Positions 56,393-64,000 of a DNA stretch of 64,000 bases are shown here, piece by piece. The DNA is from Limisphaerales bacterium (lineage in GTDB: Bacteria; Verrucomicrobiota; Verrucomicrobiia; Limisphaerales; AAA164-E04). Position 1 is the stretch's first letter. Every line of letters begins with the position of its first letter. Below the pieces are notes generated by a model that was given only the letters and a program-made list of their open reading frames with translations, had not been told where the DNA came from and made no database searches. Both the position numbers and the translations under genes were made by a program. Location of the stretch: assembly GCA_024761205.1 (NCBI GenBank), contig JAMASS010000019.1:29982-93981 (forward strand), given 5' to 3'.

Positions 56393-56546
56393 GGCAAGGC
56401 GGGCGTTCAGCCTTTGTTCTCGAGCAACTCGCGGCCGGCGCCGCCGAGGAAGTTCTCAACAAAGTTGGTGGAGTAGACGCCGCGTTTGAAGTCGGGGTCC
56501 TGGAGAATCGCGAGTTGAAAGGGGGGGTGACGCCGGTGAACGCTCA
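56393..56546 (-). repeat. ectopic copy of the 3' end of accC
   Basis: The minus strand reads FQLAILQDPDFKRGVYSTN and then FVENFLGGAGRELLENKG and a stop, matching the last codons of accC at 58704-58820. DNA identity is high but the copy has more G/C at third codon positions, so it is a diverged or foreign version, not a fresh duplicate. It has no start and no rest of accC. It lies on the far side of the two GC-rich unknown genes, so accC ends bracket them. Confidence 0.85.
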
Positions 56547-56628
56547 GAAGAGGGCCGGGTTCAGTTTGTTGGCGGAGCCTCTCATCGGTTTTTCATTTTG
56601 GTTGATGTTGTTTGTGTCCGGCCTGAGA

Positions 56629-57564
56629 TTATTCGGAAGTTTCCGCCGCGTTGAACTCCGGGTCAAAATCCGGCAACTGAACTCCCTCCGGCAAGGCCAT
56701 CTTCGGAAACTCCGCCCGCATCAGGTGATACGACATCCGCTCGCGCGGCGGCCCGGTGTAGCGCGCTCGCGCCGCCCGGAATTCGTCCGTCAACCAGTCC
56801 TCTTCCGTCAGCAGCTTGTCGCCCCACACCGTCTTGTGCCGCTCGTGGCCGAAAGAGCCGTCGCCCGGCTCAATCAAGCCCACATCCACCTCCCACAGAG
56901 TCCGAATCAATTCCGGGTCCGTGATGTTCGCGGTGAACTTCAACTGCCGGGGCAGCCGGCGGAACCTCTCCTCCTGCTGCTCCTTCACCCACCGCAACTC
57001 CTCCTCGATTTCCTCCGGCGAAAACAGGTTGGAGCTCTCCAAGGCGCGCCGCTGCCAAGCCACATCTTGCTGCCAGTTGCCGAGGACACCCGTCACGATG
57101 CGCCACTCCTCCAGGCCGTAGCCGTTCGCCAGCAACAAAACCATAACGCGCCGAAAGGCCAGATCGTCCTTCCGCTTCGAATGCAGATAACTCACCACCC
57201 GATTATGATAATGCACCTTCTTGCGATAGGCCTCGTCCCCGCCGTTTCGGAAAGCGGCTTTGACCCGCTCGAAATCGTAATAGTCATCCGGCGACTCCTG
57301 CATCAAACGCTCCCGCTCCGCCCGGTTGGCGGCAAATCGCGCCCGCGAAGCGCTGATCTCCCCGGCATCGGGAATGGCCAGCTTCGGCTTTCTCGCCGCG
57401 CCCGAAGAACCGCCCGGCGGCGGCGGCGAATCCACCGCCCCGGATGCCTCAGCCGCCTTGCTCGCTTCCTCGACCGCGCCCCGCTGACTGCGGAAAACGC
57501 CCAGCATCACAATCACCGCCAGCAAAGCCCCGCCCGCCGCAAACAACAACTCTCTCTGCCTCAT
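56629..57564 (-). CDS. hypothetical protein with N-terminal membrane anchor, 311 aa (gene B)
   Basis: An N-terminal anchor (LLFAAGGALLAVIVMLGVF) is followed by a Pro/Ser/Gly-rich linker and a charged helical body with DDYYDFERVKAAF, LEEWRIVTGVLGNWQQD and EEIEEELRWVKEQQEERFRR. I do not recognise the family. The ATG has a strong ribosome binding site (GGGAGG) and lies 18 nt after gene A. Its GC content is clearly higher than that of accC. A truncated second copy of its start lies at 55995-56114. A long open frame on the other strand (56380-58383) is a shadow of this GC-rich coding. Confidence 0.65.
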   Translation of the reverse strand: MRQRELLFAAGGALLAVIVMLGVFRSQRGAVEEASKAAEASGAVDSPPPPGGSSGAARKPKLAIPDAGEISASRARFAANRAERERLMQESPDDYYDFERVKAAFRNGGDEAYRKKVHYHNRVVSYLHSKRKDDLAFRRVMVLLLANGYGLEEWRIVTGVLGNWQQDVAWQRRALESSNLFSPEEIEEELRWVKEQQEERFRRLPRQLKFTANITDPELIRTLWEVDVGLIEPGDGSFGHERHKTVWGDKLLTEEDWLTDEFRAARARYTGPPRERMSYHLMRAEFPKMALPEGVQLPDFDPEFNAAETSE

Positions 57565-57582
57565 TTCACGCCTCCCTGTTCC

Positions 57583-58287
57583 TTAATTCCACTGGGCGCT
57601 AGCATTCACCGAGGAAGTGAAGGTCTGAAAGGGCGGCTGCCAGGTGAGCCGGCCGCAGCTTTCATAGCCCATCGGCGTCGTGTGTTTCTCTCTCAAGGAA
57701 ATGCCCCCGGCGTCTTCTCCTTCCTCGTTAACTCTCCGATACCACGCCTCAGCAACGGCCTCAAACGGCCCATACCCATCCTCTGCCCGATAGCTGTTCC
57801 CCCAGTCCACCGCCAGGCGCGACCAGTGAAGCTTCGTATCGATGTACAACTGCTGGTAGGCTCCCGATTCCTTGTGGCTGGAGTAGTTGTCGTACGTCTC
57901 CACCAGTTCCAGCCAGTGCGTGTCGAAAATACTCCTAATCCTGGAGGATGCAGGCGCATTACGATTGTAGTAGATCTCCCATGTGAAACCAGTCGCCGAA
58001 GCATTGGATTCACTGGCCTGAGTGCTCACGCTGAGGGTCCACTTGCTCAGATGCAACTCATCTTCAGTGCTGTGGGTTACGTATTTTTGCCAGAGTTCGG
58101 TCAGCGCCCAGGCGGAAGAGTAGTAACTCGAGACCCCGAAGGTCGGGGAGGCAAAGGCAAACGGCGCCAGGAAGGCGGCCGCCAGCAAGGCCGCCAAGCA
58201 AAGCCTGAGGGCCGATTTTCGCCGGTTAAGGCAAGCAATGAAGGCGCGGAAGCGCCTCCAGTCCAATGGGATTTCTTTGTGTCTCAT
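57583..58287 (-). CDS. secreted hypothetical protein, 234 aa (gene A)
   Basis: A basic stretch and a hydrophobic core (LCLAALLAAAFLAPFAFA) form a signal peptide. The mature protein is rich in Trp, Tyr and Ser (WALTELWQKYVTH, THWLELVETYDNYSSHKESG) and ends in SCGRLTWQPPFQTFTSSVNA. No family recognised. It is co-transcribed with gene B. A short copy of its 3' end lies at 56111-56200. The start at 58287 is used because the frame upstream opens only with a TTG. Confidence 0.65.
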   Translation of the reverse strand: MRHKEIPLDWRRFRAFIACLNRRKSALRLCLAALLAAAFLAPFAFASPTFGVSSYYSSAWALTELWQKYVTHSTEDELHLSKWTLSVSTQASESNASATGFTWEIYYNRNAPASSRIRSIFDTHWLELVETYDNYSSHKESGAYQQLYIDTKLHWSRLAVDWGNSYRAEDGYGPFEAVAEAWYRRVNEEGEDAGGISLREKHTTPMGYESCGRLTWQPPFQTFTSSVNASAQWN

Positions 58288-58703
58288 ATCAATCAACAAT
58301 TACGGATATTTCTAGTTTGTTCAATTTTCGCGTTTGGCAACGCAGGGCCGCCAAGCCCTTATGTCACACTCGAACAGCATTGAAGCAGTCCCCATTATTT
58401 ACCCCGCGAGTATCGGGAAAAACTCCCGGCGCCTCAGCGAAACTTTTGTATTCACGAGCAATCCGACAAACGGGCTATTCGAGTGGACATAGGAGCGAAA
58501 CTAAGCGGGGCCGGCGGGGCCGCCAACCGTTTTTTTGACTTTTTTGATCTTTTTTGCTGCCGCCGCAATTCGGCCGAAAAAGCCGCCCCAAACCGCCCTT
58601 CACCCTATGGGTATCGGTGGGGTATTGGATGGGTATTGGTGGGGTTCCCTTGTGGTTGCGGTGCGGAAGGGGAGATTGAGCGGCGGGGTTAGCTGGCGGG
58701 CGT
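58288..58703. other. intergenic region between gene A and accC
   Basis: No gene. It holds T-rich tracts near 58530-58560 and a G-tract cluster at 58608-58645. A patch at about 58492-58518 matches 56334-56360, so the duplicated unit includes this spacer. Confidence 0.45.
58608..58645 (+). other. potential G-quadruplex / short tandem repeat
   Basis: Three imperfect copies of GGGTATTGG give four runs of three or four G separated by 7-8 bases on the plus strand (C-rich on the accC coding strand). It lies about 60 bp past the accC stop. Confidence 0.4.
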
Positions 58704-60089
58704 TCAGCCTTTGTTTTCGAGTAATTCTCGCCCTGCGCCGCCGAGGAAGTTCTCAACAGAGTTGGTCGAGTACACGCCCCGTTTGAAGTCGGGGTCCTGC
58801 AGGATTGCGAGCTGTAAGGGAATGGTGGTTTTTACACCGGTAATCATCAGCTCATTTAAAGCGCGGATCATTATGTTCATGGCTTCCGGACGATTCTTGC
58901 CGTAGGTGATCAGTTTGCCGATCATGGAGTCGTAGTGTGGCGGGATGTTGTATCCTGCGTAGGCGTGGGATTCGAAGCGCACGCCACGTCCCCCAGGAGC
59001 ATAGAACATTTCGATTCGGCCGGGTGAGGGGCGAAAACCATCGAAGGGATCTTCGGCGTTGATGCGGCATTCGATGGCGTGGCCTGTTGTACGGATGTCG
59101 CTCTGGGCGATTCCGAGCGGCTCACCCATCGCAACCAGGATCTGGAGCTTGATGAGGTCGTGGCCGGTTACTTCCTCCGTTACGGGATGCTCCACTTGAA
59201 TTCGCTTGTTGACTTCCAGGAAGTAGAAGTTGCCTTTCTCATCAACGATGAACTCCACGGTTCCCGCGTTAGTGTACTGGGCAAGTTCACAGAGTTTGAC
59301 TGCAGCTCGGCTGGTCTTTTTGCGAATGTCCTTGAAGGGTTTGTTGTTCAGCAGTGGAGAGGGCGACTCCTCGATGAGTTTCTGGTTGCGGCGTTGAATG
59401 GAGCAGTCGCGTTCGCCAAGATGGATGATTTTGCCTTTGCCGTCGCCCAAGATTTGCACCTCGATGTGGTGCGGGTTTTCAATGAATTTCTCAATGTAGA
59501 CGTTGGAATTGCCGAAGCATTGTTCGGCCTCGCCTCGGGCAGTGTAGTATGCCTTGAGGAGGGAGATGTCGTTGTGGACAACGCGCATGCCCCGGCCACC
59601 GCCGCCGGCGACAGCTTTGATCATTACCGGATAGCCGATGTCCTTGGTCGTCGCGAGGGCGTCTTCTTCCGATTCGATCGATCCTACCGAACCGGGTGGA
59701 ATGGGGACGCCTGCTTTTTTAGCTAGCTCACGGCTCACGGCCTTATCTTTCAGCGCATTCATGGCCGCGGCGCTCGGACCGATAAATTTGATGTTGCAGC
59801 TTTCGCAGACCTCGGTGAAGTGAGCGTTTTCGGAAAGAAAACCGTAGCCCGGATGAATGGCATCGACATCAGCGATCTCAGCGGCGGAGACGAGCCGATC
59901 GATACGGAGATAGCTTTCGGGACTTGGCCCTTTGCCGATGCAGATGGCTTCATCCGCCATCTGAACATGCATGGAATTGCGATCGGCTTCAGAATAGGCG
60001 GCGACCGTGCGGATATTCAGTTCTTTGCAGGCTCGTATGATACGAACCGCGATTTCGCCGCGATTGGCGACCAGAATCTTCTCAAACAT
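58704..60089 (-). CDS. accC: acetyl-CoA carboxylase, biotin carboxylase subunit
   Basis: A 461-aa cytosolic ATP-grasp enzyme that carboxylates biotin on AccB, the first step of fatty-acid synthesis. MFEKILVANRGEIAVRIIRA is the N-terminal signature. AVAGGGGRGMRVV (about residues 160-172) is the glycine-rich lid, ERDCSIQRRNQKLIEESPS lies near 228-246, and FLEVNKRIQVEHPVTEEVTG contains the catalytic region (the usual N-x-R-x-Q-V-E-H, here NKRIQVEH with Lys in the variable position). It follows accB 48 nt downstream. Its 3' end is duplicated at 56393-56546. Confidence 0.96.
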   Translation of the reverse strand: MFEKILVANRGEIAVRIIRACKELNIRTVAAYSEADRNSMHVQMADEAICIGKGPSPESYLRIDRLVSAAEIADVDAIHPGYGFLSENAHFTEVCESCNIKFIGPSAAAMNALKDKAVSRELAKKAGVPIPPGSVGSIESEEDALATTKDIGYPVMIKAVAGGGGRGMRVVHNDISLLKAYYTARGEAEQCFGNSNVYIEKFIENPHHIEVQILGDGKGKIIHLGERDCSIQRRNQKLIEESPSPLLNNKPFKDIRKKTSRAAVKLCELAQYTNAGTVEFIVDEKGNFYFLEVNKRIQVEHPVTEEVTGHDLIKLQILVAMGEPLGIAQSDIRTTGHAIECRINAEDPFDGFRPSPGRIEMFYAPGGRGVRFESHAYAGYNIPPHYDSMIGKLITYGKNRPEAMNIMIRALNELMITGVKTTIPLQLAILQDPDFKRGVYSTNSVENFLGGAGRELLENKG

Positions 60090-60137
60090 TGTGTGAACGC
60101 ATTGATGGGGGGGCGGCCGGTGAGGGGAGGCGGGCCG

Positions 60138-60614
60138 CTAGAGTGGTTTCGCCTTGAACAGTGTTTGACCGAACTCTACCGGTTTGGCGTTTTCCACGAG
60201 AATCTCCGAAATAACTCCCTTGGTTTCCGCCTTGATTTCGTTCATGACCTTCATCGCCTCGATGATACAGACGACGGTTTCAGGATCGACCTCTGTCCCG
60301 ACTTCGACATAGGGTGCCGCTTCCGGTGAAGGCGCGGCATAGAAGGTGCCGATCATGGGCGAAGTGATGTCTGTGTCGTTGCTTGTTTGCGAGGTTATCG
60401 GTTCGGAGGCAGCGGGCTGTAAGGCGGCGGAATCGCTGGGAAGGGCTTGCGGCGGCGGAGTGAGGAGATAGGGGCCGCCCTCTGAGGTGGTGGCCGTGTA
60501 GCCTCCGACACCTCGCCTGAGCTTTATTTTGAAGTCTTCTTTCTCCATTTCGAATTCCGAAATGGAGTTTTTGTTCATTAGTTCGATGATCGACTTAATG
60601 TCTTCGAAATCCAC
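60138..60614 (-). CDS. accB: acetyl-CoA carboxylase, biotin carboxyl carrier protein
   Basis: About 158 aa. The start is the GTG at 60614, with AGGAG seven bases upstream; the protein then begins (M)DFEDIKSIIELMNKNSISE, as in other AccB proteins, whereas the open frame upstream adds an unlikely extension. A Pro/Ala/Ser-rich linker leads to the lipoyl-like domain ITSPMIGTFYAAPSPEAAPY, with the biotinylated Lys in IIEAMKVMNEIKAE. It forms an operon with accC. Confidence 0.94.
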   Translation of the reverse strand: MDFEDIKSIIELMNKNSISEFEMEKEDFKIKLRRGVGGYTATTSEGGPYLLTPPPQALPSDSAALQPAASEPITSQTSNDTDITSPMIGTFYAAPSPEAAPYVEVGTEVDPETVVCIIEAMKVMNEIKAETKGVISEILVENAKPVEFGQTLFKAKPL

Positions 60615-60907
60615 TGTGGGCTCCTGGTTAAATTCGCTCTTCAGTCTTTGGACCGCTTTGCGGCTGGAAATAAACAGTAGTCGCTTAAAGACACTGCTTT
60701 GGGCTTGAGTCCATTGTTTCGAGGGCGACACTAATTTGCAATCTAGTAGGCGTCAAGGAGAGAAACGAATTGGGACTCGCCGGGGGGCGTGTTTGAAAAA
60801 GAGAGCTAAGGTGCTGTTAATCGTTGTTGTGGAGTGTGGCAGCTGCTGGTCTTTAATGCTCTGGCACAGCCGGCAGCGGCTCTGGCAGGAAAGGAGTAAA
60901 GTCCCTT

Positions 60908-62392
60908 CTACGCTTGCTCTAGGCGTTGGCGGAGCTTGGTTTTCAAGATTTTTCCGGTGGCGTTGCGAGGCAAGGCGTCGCAGATTTGAATCTCCCGGGG
61001 AGATTTGAAGGCCGCAAGGCGTTCCTTTAGGAATTCTCTGATTTGGTCGGTGGTGAGCTCGGCTCCTTCATCGGTGACAACGAAGGCGACTGGCTGTTCG
61101 CCTTTCTGAGGATGGGCTTTGCCGACCACGGCAGCTTCTTTGATCCCGGGGATCTGGTAGATTGTTTCTTCGATTTCTCTGGGATAGACGTTAACGCCGT
61201 TGACGAGGAGCATATCTTTTTTGCGATCGGTGATGAAGAAATAGCCTTCTTCGTCTTGATAGCCGATATCCCCGGTTCGCAGCCAGTCGTTGACTAGGGT
61301 GCGGGCGGATTCGTCAGGGCGGTTCCAGTAGCCGGACATGACATTCCCGCCGCGAACACAAACTTCTCCGATTTCACCGGCCGGGAGGGAGTTGCCCTGT
61401 TCGTCTTGGATCGATACTTCGACGTCTTTGATGGGGCGACCGATGGAACCTGGCTTCCGGGTTCCTCGAATCGGGTTGAGTGAAACGACGGGGCTGGCTT
61501 CACTGAGTCCGTAACCTTCGATCAACGGGATCCCGACGCGATCGGTAAATTGATTCAGCACCTCCACCGGCAAGGGTGCGGCCCCGCTGATGCAGAGCCT
61601 TAAAGGCAGTGGCGGTAGTTTTGTATTGGCCAAGGTTCGAAAAAGTTGGGGTATCGCTGGGAGAATAGTGGCCTGGTGTTTGATAATCTCCATCACGATA
61701 TTTTTTGGCGGATGAAGTGATCGAATTAGTACGAGCGAACCGCCGACGAGCGTCGGGAGTAGGACTCCGACGGTCAGCATGAAGCTATGGAACATAGGAA
61801 GCAGGATGGCCATACGATCGAGTTCGACGGCCTCTAGTTCGTGTTGGCAGCTAGCCACGTTGTGCAGGAGGTTCCCGTGCGACAGCATTGCGCCTTTGGG
61901 GCTTCCGGTGGTGCCGGAGGTATAGATAATGACTGCGAGATCCGATTCGTGGCGGGAGGATGAAGGCGGCTGCTCACCGCTTGCTGCCTTCAAATCAGCG
62001 AATTCGCTGGTTTTGATGATCCGGAGATCAGGGTGATCCGGCAAGATCTCCGCTAGCTTCTCCGCCAACTCGTTGTCTGTAATGATGATATTTGCTCCGG
62101 CGTCTTTCAAGATGTAGGAGACTTCCGGGGGCTTGAGAAAGTTGTTAATGGGCACCCCAACGCCACTGGCCTGGAGGATCCCATAGAATGCGGAGATGAA
62201 TTCGGGGCAGTTTTTGAGCCAGATGGCAACACGAGCGCCCGGTTGGAGGGCGTTTTTTTGCAGGAGATGGGCTGCGAGCGCGGTGCTCTCCCGTTTAAAA
62301 TGTTTGTAACTGAAATTGTCTTCACCAAAGAAAACAGCGATTTTCTCGGCGTTGGTCGCAGCCGAATCCGCAAATTGCGTGGCGATGTTCAT
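60908..62392 (-). CDS. AMP-forming acyl-CoA synthetase, long-chain fatty acid type
   Basis: A 494-aa adenylate-forming enzyme that activates a fatty acid to its CoA ester. The P-loop-like IIYTSGTTGSPKGAMLSH is near residue 158, IEGYGLSEASPVVSLNPIRG near 300, WLRTGDIGYQDEEGYFFITD near 375, then RKKDMLLVNGVNVYP, and the C-terminal Lys in LPRNATGKILKTKLR. The same strand as accB-accC, which follow about 290 nt downstream, suggests a lipid-metabolism neighbourhood. Chain-length preference cannot be read. Confidence 0.9.
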   Translation of the reverse strand: MNIATQFADSAATNAEKIAVFFGEDNFSYKHFKRESTALAAHLLQKNALQPGARVAIWLKNCPEFISAFYGILQASGVGVPINNFLKPPEVSYILKDAGANIIITDNELAEKLAEILPDHPDLRIIKTSEFADLKAASGEQPPSSSRHESDLAVIIYTSGTTGSPKGAMLSHGNLLHNVASCQHELEAVELDRMAILLPMFHSFMLTVGVLLPTLVGGSLVLIRSLHPPKNIVMEIIKHQATILPAIPQLFRTLANTKLPPLPLRLCISGAAPLPVEVLNQFTDRVGIPLIEGYGLSEASPVVSLNPIRGTRKPGSIGRPIKDVEVSIQDEQGNSLPAGEIGEVCVRGGNVMSGYWNRPDESARTLVNDWLRTGDIGYQDEEGYFFITDRKKDMLLVNGVNVYPREIEETIYQIPGIKEAAVVGKAHPQKGEQPVAFVVTDEGAELTTDQIREFLKERLAAFKSPREIQICDALPRNATGKILKTKLRQRLEQA

Positions 62393-62507
62393 AGGAAGGA
62401 GTCTGGGTCAATCTCCATGACTGGAAAAGTGAATTTTGAGGCGATTTAGTGATTTCAGCCAAACGTTTCGCTTTTTATTTCATGGTCGATTCCCTTAATT
62501 TTGGTGC

Positions 62508-63566
62508 GTGATTTGTTCGAACGAAGCTCTAGCTCCGTGGTTAGAGAAGATTGAGGCATGTCCGGTTATTGGACTGGATACGGAGGCTGACAGTCTCTAT
62601 TCCTATCCCGAACGCCTGTGTTTGATTCAGTTGGCGCTGCCGGGCACGTTGTTGTTGGTGGACCCCCTTTCCGAAGTGAATCTTGAACCGTTGTGGCAAT
62701 GCATGAAGGGGGCTGAGGTCGTGATTCACGCTTCGGCCTACGATTTGCGATTGTTGGCGCGTCATTATGATTTTGTGCCGGGTCGCTTGTTCGATACCAT
62801 GTGGGCCGCGCGATTACTAGGGTTTCGAGAATTCGGACTCCAGCATTTGGTGCGCCATTTCCACGACGTTCAATTGAAGAAGGGGTCGCAGAAGGCTGAT
62901 TGGGGTAAACGACCGTTGAAGGATAAGATGACGGAATATGCCTTGAACGATGTTCGCTATCTTCTCTCTCTTTACGAGGTGTTAAAGCGACGGCTTGAGG
63001 AGGTAGACCGGCTTGATTGGTTGCACGAATTAGCCGTTCGATTGGGCGAAGAGGCGGTTCGGAGCGTGTCCTCTCCGAGCGATGATGCCTGGCGAATCAA
63101 GGGCAGCAGTCGGCTCAACCGGAAAGCCTTGGCGTGTTTACAGGCTCTGTGGTGGTGGCGGGAGAAGGAGGCATGCGGGGCGAACAAACCACCGTATTTC
63201 GTCTTAAGTCATCAGTTGCTCCTACAGGTTGCGACCCTCGCTGTCGAAAGGAAAAATTGGGAAGCTTGCCTGCCTTTGCGATTTTCCAGCCGGCGACGGC
63301 GTGAAATCCGTGGATGTCTCCGTCGAGTCAGCGCATTGCCGGCCAATGAGTGGCCGGAGAAGAAGAGATCTCAGCAGGTGGTAGTGGCCAAGGCGGAGAA
63401 GAATCGTATCGAGGAACTGAAGTTACGCCGGGATACCAAGGCCGATACATTAGGGCTGGATCCGGCACTGATTGCCAGCAAAGCGACCTTGGTGGGGTTG
63501 GCTCGGGATTGGGAGAATCAAGCGGCACGACTCATGGGGTGGCAGCGAAAGCTGATTGAGGGTTGA
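62508..63566 (+). CDS. rnd: ribonuclease D
   Basis: A 352-aa 3'-5' exoribonuclease that trims tRNA and other stable RNA precursors. The DEDDy site is visible: IGLDTEADSL (Asp24, Glu26), IHASAYDLRLL near 75-85, and YALNDVRYLLSLYEV near 145-159, with Tyr and Asp. An HRDC-like helical domain (NRKALACLQALWWWREKEA) follows. The start is GTG at 62508. It is divergent from the acyl-CoA synthetase gene. Confidence 0.92.
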   Translation: MICSNEALAPWLEKIEACPVIGLDTEADSLYSYPERLCLIQLALPGTLLLVDPLSEVNLEPLWQCMKGAEVVIHASAYDLRLLARHYDFVPGRLFDTMWAARLLGFREFGLQHLVRHFHDVQLKKGSQKADWGKRPLKDKMTEYALNDVRYLLSLYEVLKRRLEEVDRLDWLHELAVRLGEEAVRSVSSPSDDAWRIKGSSRLNRKALACLQALWWWREKEACGANKPPYFVLSHQLLLQVATLAVERKNWEACLPLRFSSRRRREIRGCLRRVSALPANEWPEKKRSQQVVVAKAEKNRIEELKLRRDTKADTLGLDPALIASKATLVGLARDWENQAARLMGWQRKLIEG

Positions 63567-63819
63567 TTGAGAAATCTCGCGCAGAGCTGCAGAATTTTTT
63601 CTTTTTTCTCTGCGATGCTGCACTGCGTTGGTCGTCACAGAGCTCAATCGCGTTGTCCTTAAGGCTGTGTTTGATGCGGGCACCTTGGTTGCGGCTCCGC
63701 CTCGCTAGGGCTCGGCAGCTCTGGCCGACGTTTGCTTTCAGTTGCCCGAACTGCGTTGCTCGGCTGCCCTGACTTTGTCTGTAAGTTTGGTGGAGCAATG
63801 ATGATGGCGCTCAGTTGAA

Positions 63820-64000
63820 AGGAGAGGAGCCATCCGACCGACCAATCCAACCGGTGTTGTCGGGTTCATCGGCGCTGATGGGGATGGTGATCTTGAATTG
63901 TATGTGGCGAATTATCAGGGGGTCACTTGGAAGGATTTTCCTTTGGGAGTGGAGCCCAAGGTGGTTTGGGTGGGAGGGGAGCCGGTTGCCCTGCCGAGCG
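63820..64000 (+). pseudogene. FG-GAP/CRTAC1-like fragment, truncated at 5' end and by window edge
   Basis: The plus strand reads GVVGFIGADGDGDLELYVAN, then YQGVTWKDFPLGVEPKVVW and VGGEPVALP to the window end. DGDGDLxLYVANY is the calcium-binding repeat of FG-GAP/VCBS proteins of the CRTAC1 type. There is no start codon or signal peptide in front, so this is a 5'-truncated gene or the internal part of one with a distant frame. The 250 bp before it hold no gene. Confidence 0.6.

Noticed and set aside
56380..58383. 667-codon open frame on the plus strand opposite genes A and B
   Set aside because: It is antisense to two frames with signal peptide, anchor and ribosome binding sites. Its peptide is Arg/Pro/Leu-rich without domains and its start lies in the accC-end copy. 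It is a shadow of GC-rich coding sequence.

Overview
The window looks like chromosomal DNA from a member of the PVC group, most probably Verrucomicrobiota. This rests on gene content: a PVC-type heme-binding protein with HEAT-like repeats, a protein joining two cytochrome c-like domains to a formylglycine-generating-enzyme domain, remnants of an arylsulfatase and of a DUF1501 protein, and several Tat-exported oxidoreductases. There is no phage core, plasmid module or CRISPR array. Two tRNA genes (Val-TAC and Asn-GTT) are present, both with an encoded CCA.

Layout. (1) 0-7.2 kb, minus strand: an accessory region shaped by duplication. It has a methyltransferase with a decayed second copy of its start, a secreted PPC-repeat protein with a C25/caspase-like C-terminus, and behind it four intact small membrane-protein genes plus a fifth with an internal stop. 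Each of these five genes is preceded by the same short sequence, the last codons of the protease-like gene. (2) 7.4-12.6 kb: tRNA-Val, a three-subunit exported molybdenum hydroxylase (2Fe-2S, Moco and FAD subunits), a small Cys-rich protein and a DUF1326-like secreted protein. (3) 12.7-17.2 kb: a secreted protein, a long DNA methyltransferase with a nuclease-like N-terminus (candidate single-chain restriction-modification enzyme), and a second small-molecule methyltransferase. (4) 17.5-25.8 kb: proA, an ATP-grasp-like protein, a 2.4-kb stretch of decayed genes (glycosyltransferase, Na+/H+ antiporter) with a dispersed repeat, recG, and an exported TIM-barrel sugar isomerase-like protein. (5) 26.3-31.4 kb: purS-purQ-purL-purF. 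(6) 31.4-37.7 kb: remnants of a sulfatase and of L-rhamnose mutarotase, an exported alpha/beta hydrolase, and a large hybrid histidine kinase. (7) 37.9-41.2 kb: a GIY-YIG-like protein, a MATE transporter, and an AT-rich type II restriction-modification pair related to BglII/BstYI. (8) 41.2-50.4 kb: an exported Gfo/Idh/MocA oxidoreductase, the cytochrome/FGE fusion, the giant PVC heme protein, rnhB, yraN, mutM and tRNA-Asn. (9) 50.4-56.3 kb: a gene graveyard (Calx-beta surface protein, DUF1501 protein, GH9 cellulase with CBM2-like part) and the second copy of the dispersed repeat. (10) 56.4-64 kb: two GC-rich unknown genes bracketed by two copies of the 3' end of accC, then accC-accB, an acyl-CoA synthetase, rnd, and a truncated FG-GAP-like fragment at the window edge.

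Functionally the window mixes housekeeping (purine, proline and fatty-acid precursors, DNA repair, RNA processing) with an exported redox and sulfatase-type repertoire and two candidate restriction-modification systems. The most unusual structures are the protease-tail/membrane-protein cassette array at 2-7 kb and the duplicated accC 3' end around 56.4 and 58.7 kb. All identifications were made by reading the sequence, with no database search.
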